DNA of 13,239 bases. It comes from HGM13006 sp964514175. GTDB lineage: Bacteria; Bacillota; Clostridia; Oscillospirales; Oscillospiraceae. The translations under genes were made by a program, and so were the position numbers. The stretch is from positions 1 to 13,239 of the forward strand of contig CAZEPQ010000047.1 of the NCBI GenBank assembly GCA_964514175.1. The letters are read 5' to 3'. Shown here in pieces: positions 12,372-13,239 of this stretch. Numbering within the stretch: position 1 is the stretch's first letter; every line of letters starts with the position of its first letter. The notes below the pieces were generated by a model. The model searched no databases. It was not told the DNA's origin and saw only the letters and a list, made by a program, of their open reading frames with translations.

Positions 12372-13239
12372 TTACGCCTCCCTTACGCCCATGTGGGAAT
12401 AAACTTCCCCGATTTCGCCGGTTTCCGCAATGCGCTCCAGCCGTGCATAAACTTCCTTGATATCACCGGTGCTGACGTCACGACCGCCCAGACCGTAGAC
12501 AATGCCCACGGCTTTGGGACGATCCTCCAGATCGTACAGGGCGCTCCGAACCTCCGCGAACAGAGGGCCGCCGCAGCCGGAGAAGCCTTCGCTCTTGTCC
12601 ATGACCGCCACAGCCTTGCAGCCCTTCAGAGCCTGTGCCAGTTCCTCCGCCGGGAAGGGACGGAACACACGCACCTTGATGAGACCCACCTTTTTGCCCT
12701 GACGCCGCAGCATGTCCACTGCAGCCTTGGCAGTACCGGCGGTGGAACCGATGATCACAATGGCCTCTTCCGCATCTTCCATGCAGTATTCCTCAAAGAA
12801 GCCATACTTTCTGCCGGTGGCGGCCTCAAACTGCTCTGCCACCTGCAGGATGGCCTTCTTTGCATCCTTCATGGCCTCAGCTTCCTGCTTCTTATGCTCC
12901 ATATAATAGTTGGTAACGTCATAGGGGCCAACAGCCAATGTGCCGTTTTTGTTCAGCAGGTAATGCTCCGGATGATATTCACCCACAAAGTCCCTGACCT
13001 CTTTGTCCTCCATCAGTTCAATGTTTTCCACTGCATGAGAGGTGATGAAGCCGTCCATGCAGATCATAACAGGAAGGCGAACCCCTGCGCTTTCCGCAAT
13101 GGGGAATGCCTGAACGTAGTTGTCATAGACCTCCTGATTGTTTTCGGCATAGATCTGGATCCAGCCTGCATCTCTGGCACCCATGGCGTCGGAGTGGTCA
13201 TTGTTGATGTTGATGGGGCCGGTGAGGGCACGGGTGGAA
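12372..13239 (-). CDS. porA: Pyruvate (2-oxoacid):ferredoxin oxidoreductase alpha subunit (5' end outside window)
   Basis: The C-terminal 288 residues or so are present. The reading frame continues without a stop through the right edge, giving STRALTGPININNDHSDAM before the internal methionine at 13184, so that methionine is not the start. The segment ARDAGWIQIYAENNQEVYDN and PVMICMDGFITSHAVENIEL belong to the pyrimidine-binding domain of the alpha subunit. The following EAIVIIGSTAGTAKAAVDMLR and KVGLIKVRVFRPFPAEEL form the C-terminal domain II, and AVMDKSEGFSGCGGPLFAEVRSAL is the conserved end region. It pairs with PorB in an (alpha-beta-gamma-delta) type enzyme. Gamma and delta genes are expected upstream, beyond the window, because nothing follows porB except a terminator. 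Confidence 0.93.
   Translation of the reverse strand, partial: STRALTGPININNDHSDAMGARDAGWIQIYAENNQEVYDNYVQAFPIAESAGVRLPVMICMDGFITSHAVENIELMEDKEVRDFVGEYHPEHYLLNKNGTLAVGPYDVTNYYMEHKKQEAEAMKDAKKAILQVAEQFEAATGRKYGFFEEYCMEDAEEAIVIIGSTAGTAKAAVDMLRRQGKKVGLIKVRVFRPFPAEELAQALKGCKAVAVMDKSEGFSGCGGPLFAEVRSALYDLEDRPKAVGIVYGLGGRDVSTGDIKEVYARLERIAETGEIGEVYSHMGVREA

Overview
The window looks like a chromosomal piece of an anaerobic, low-to-moderate GC Gram-positive bacterium, probably a gut clostridium of the Oscillospiraceae/Ruminococcaceae type. This rests on a ferredoxin-dependent 2-oxoacid oxidoreductase, an iron-sulfur flavoprotein, lipoproteins with Gram-positive style lipoboxes, strong AGGAGG-like ribosome binding sites, and TATAAT/extended -10 promoters. 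The taxonomic call is inference. I saw no rRNA, tRNA, CRISPR array, insertion sequence or phage gene.

Layout. Bases 1-53 are the last codons of an unidentified plus-strand gene, followed by back-to-back terminators (73-166). On the minus strand, 173-1055 is a two-gene unit: an Isf-like flavoprotein and a small unknown protein, read from an extended -10 promoter near 1085. Divergently, 1205-2494 encodes a membrane-anchored parvulin-type peptidyl-prolyl isomerase with an N-terminal zinc ribbon. It is followed by a lipid kinase gene (2708-3601) that ends inside its own terminator. The stretches 2495-2707 and 3602-3937 have no confident gene but hold candidate short reading frames, one behind a good promoter.

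The centre (9929 down to 3938, minus strand) is a compact five-gene cluster with gaps of only 22-50 bases. In transcription order it encodes a small zinc-finger protein, an SPFH-domain 'virion core' protein (B. subtilis YdjI-like) with four C-terminal zinc ribbons, a DUF4428 zinc-ribbon protein, a DUF5067-like lipoprotein, and an 878-residue lipoprotein with BspA-type leucine-rich repeats. It reads as a membrane-associated module linking cytoplasmic zinc-ribbon scaffold proteins to two surface lipoproteins. It is the most novel-looking part of the window; its function is unknown.

Upstream of this cluster lies a hairpin-rich terminator region (about 10025-10148). Then comes a gene for a polytopic membrane LuxR-type regulator (10156-11247, minus) with its own extended -10 promoter and an inverted repeat placed like an activator site. 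The right end (11436-13239, minus) holds porB and the 3' part of porA of pyruvate (or related 2-oxoacid):ferredoxin oxidoreductase; porA runs off the window.
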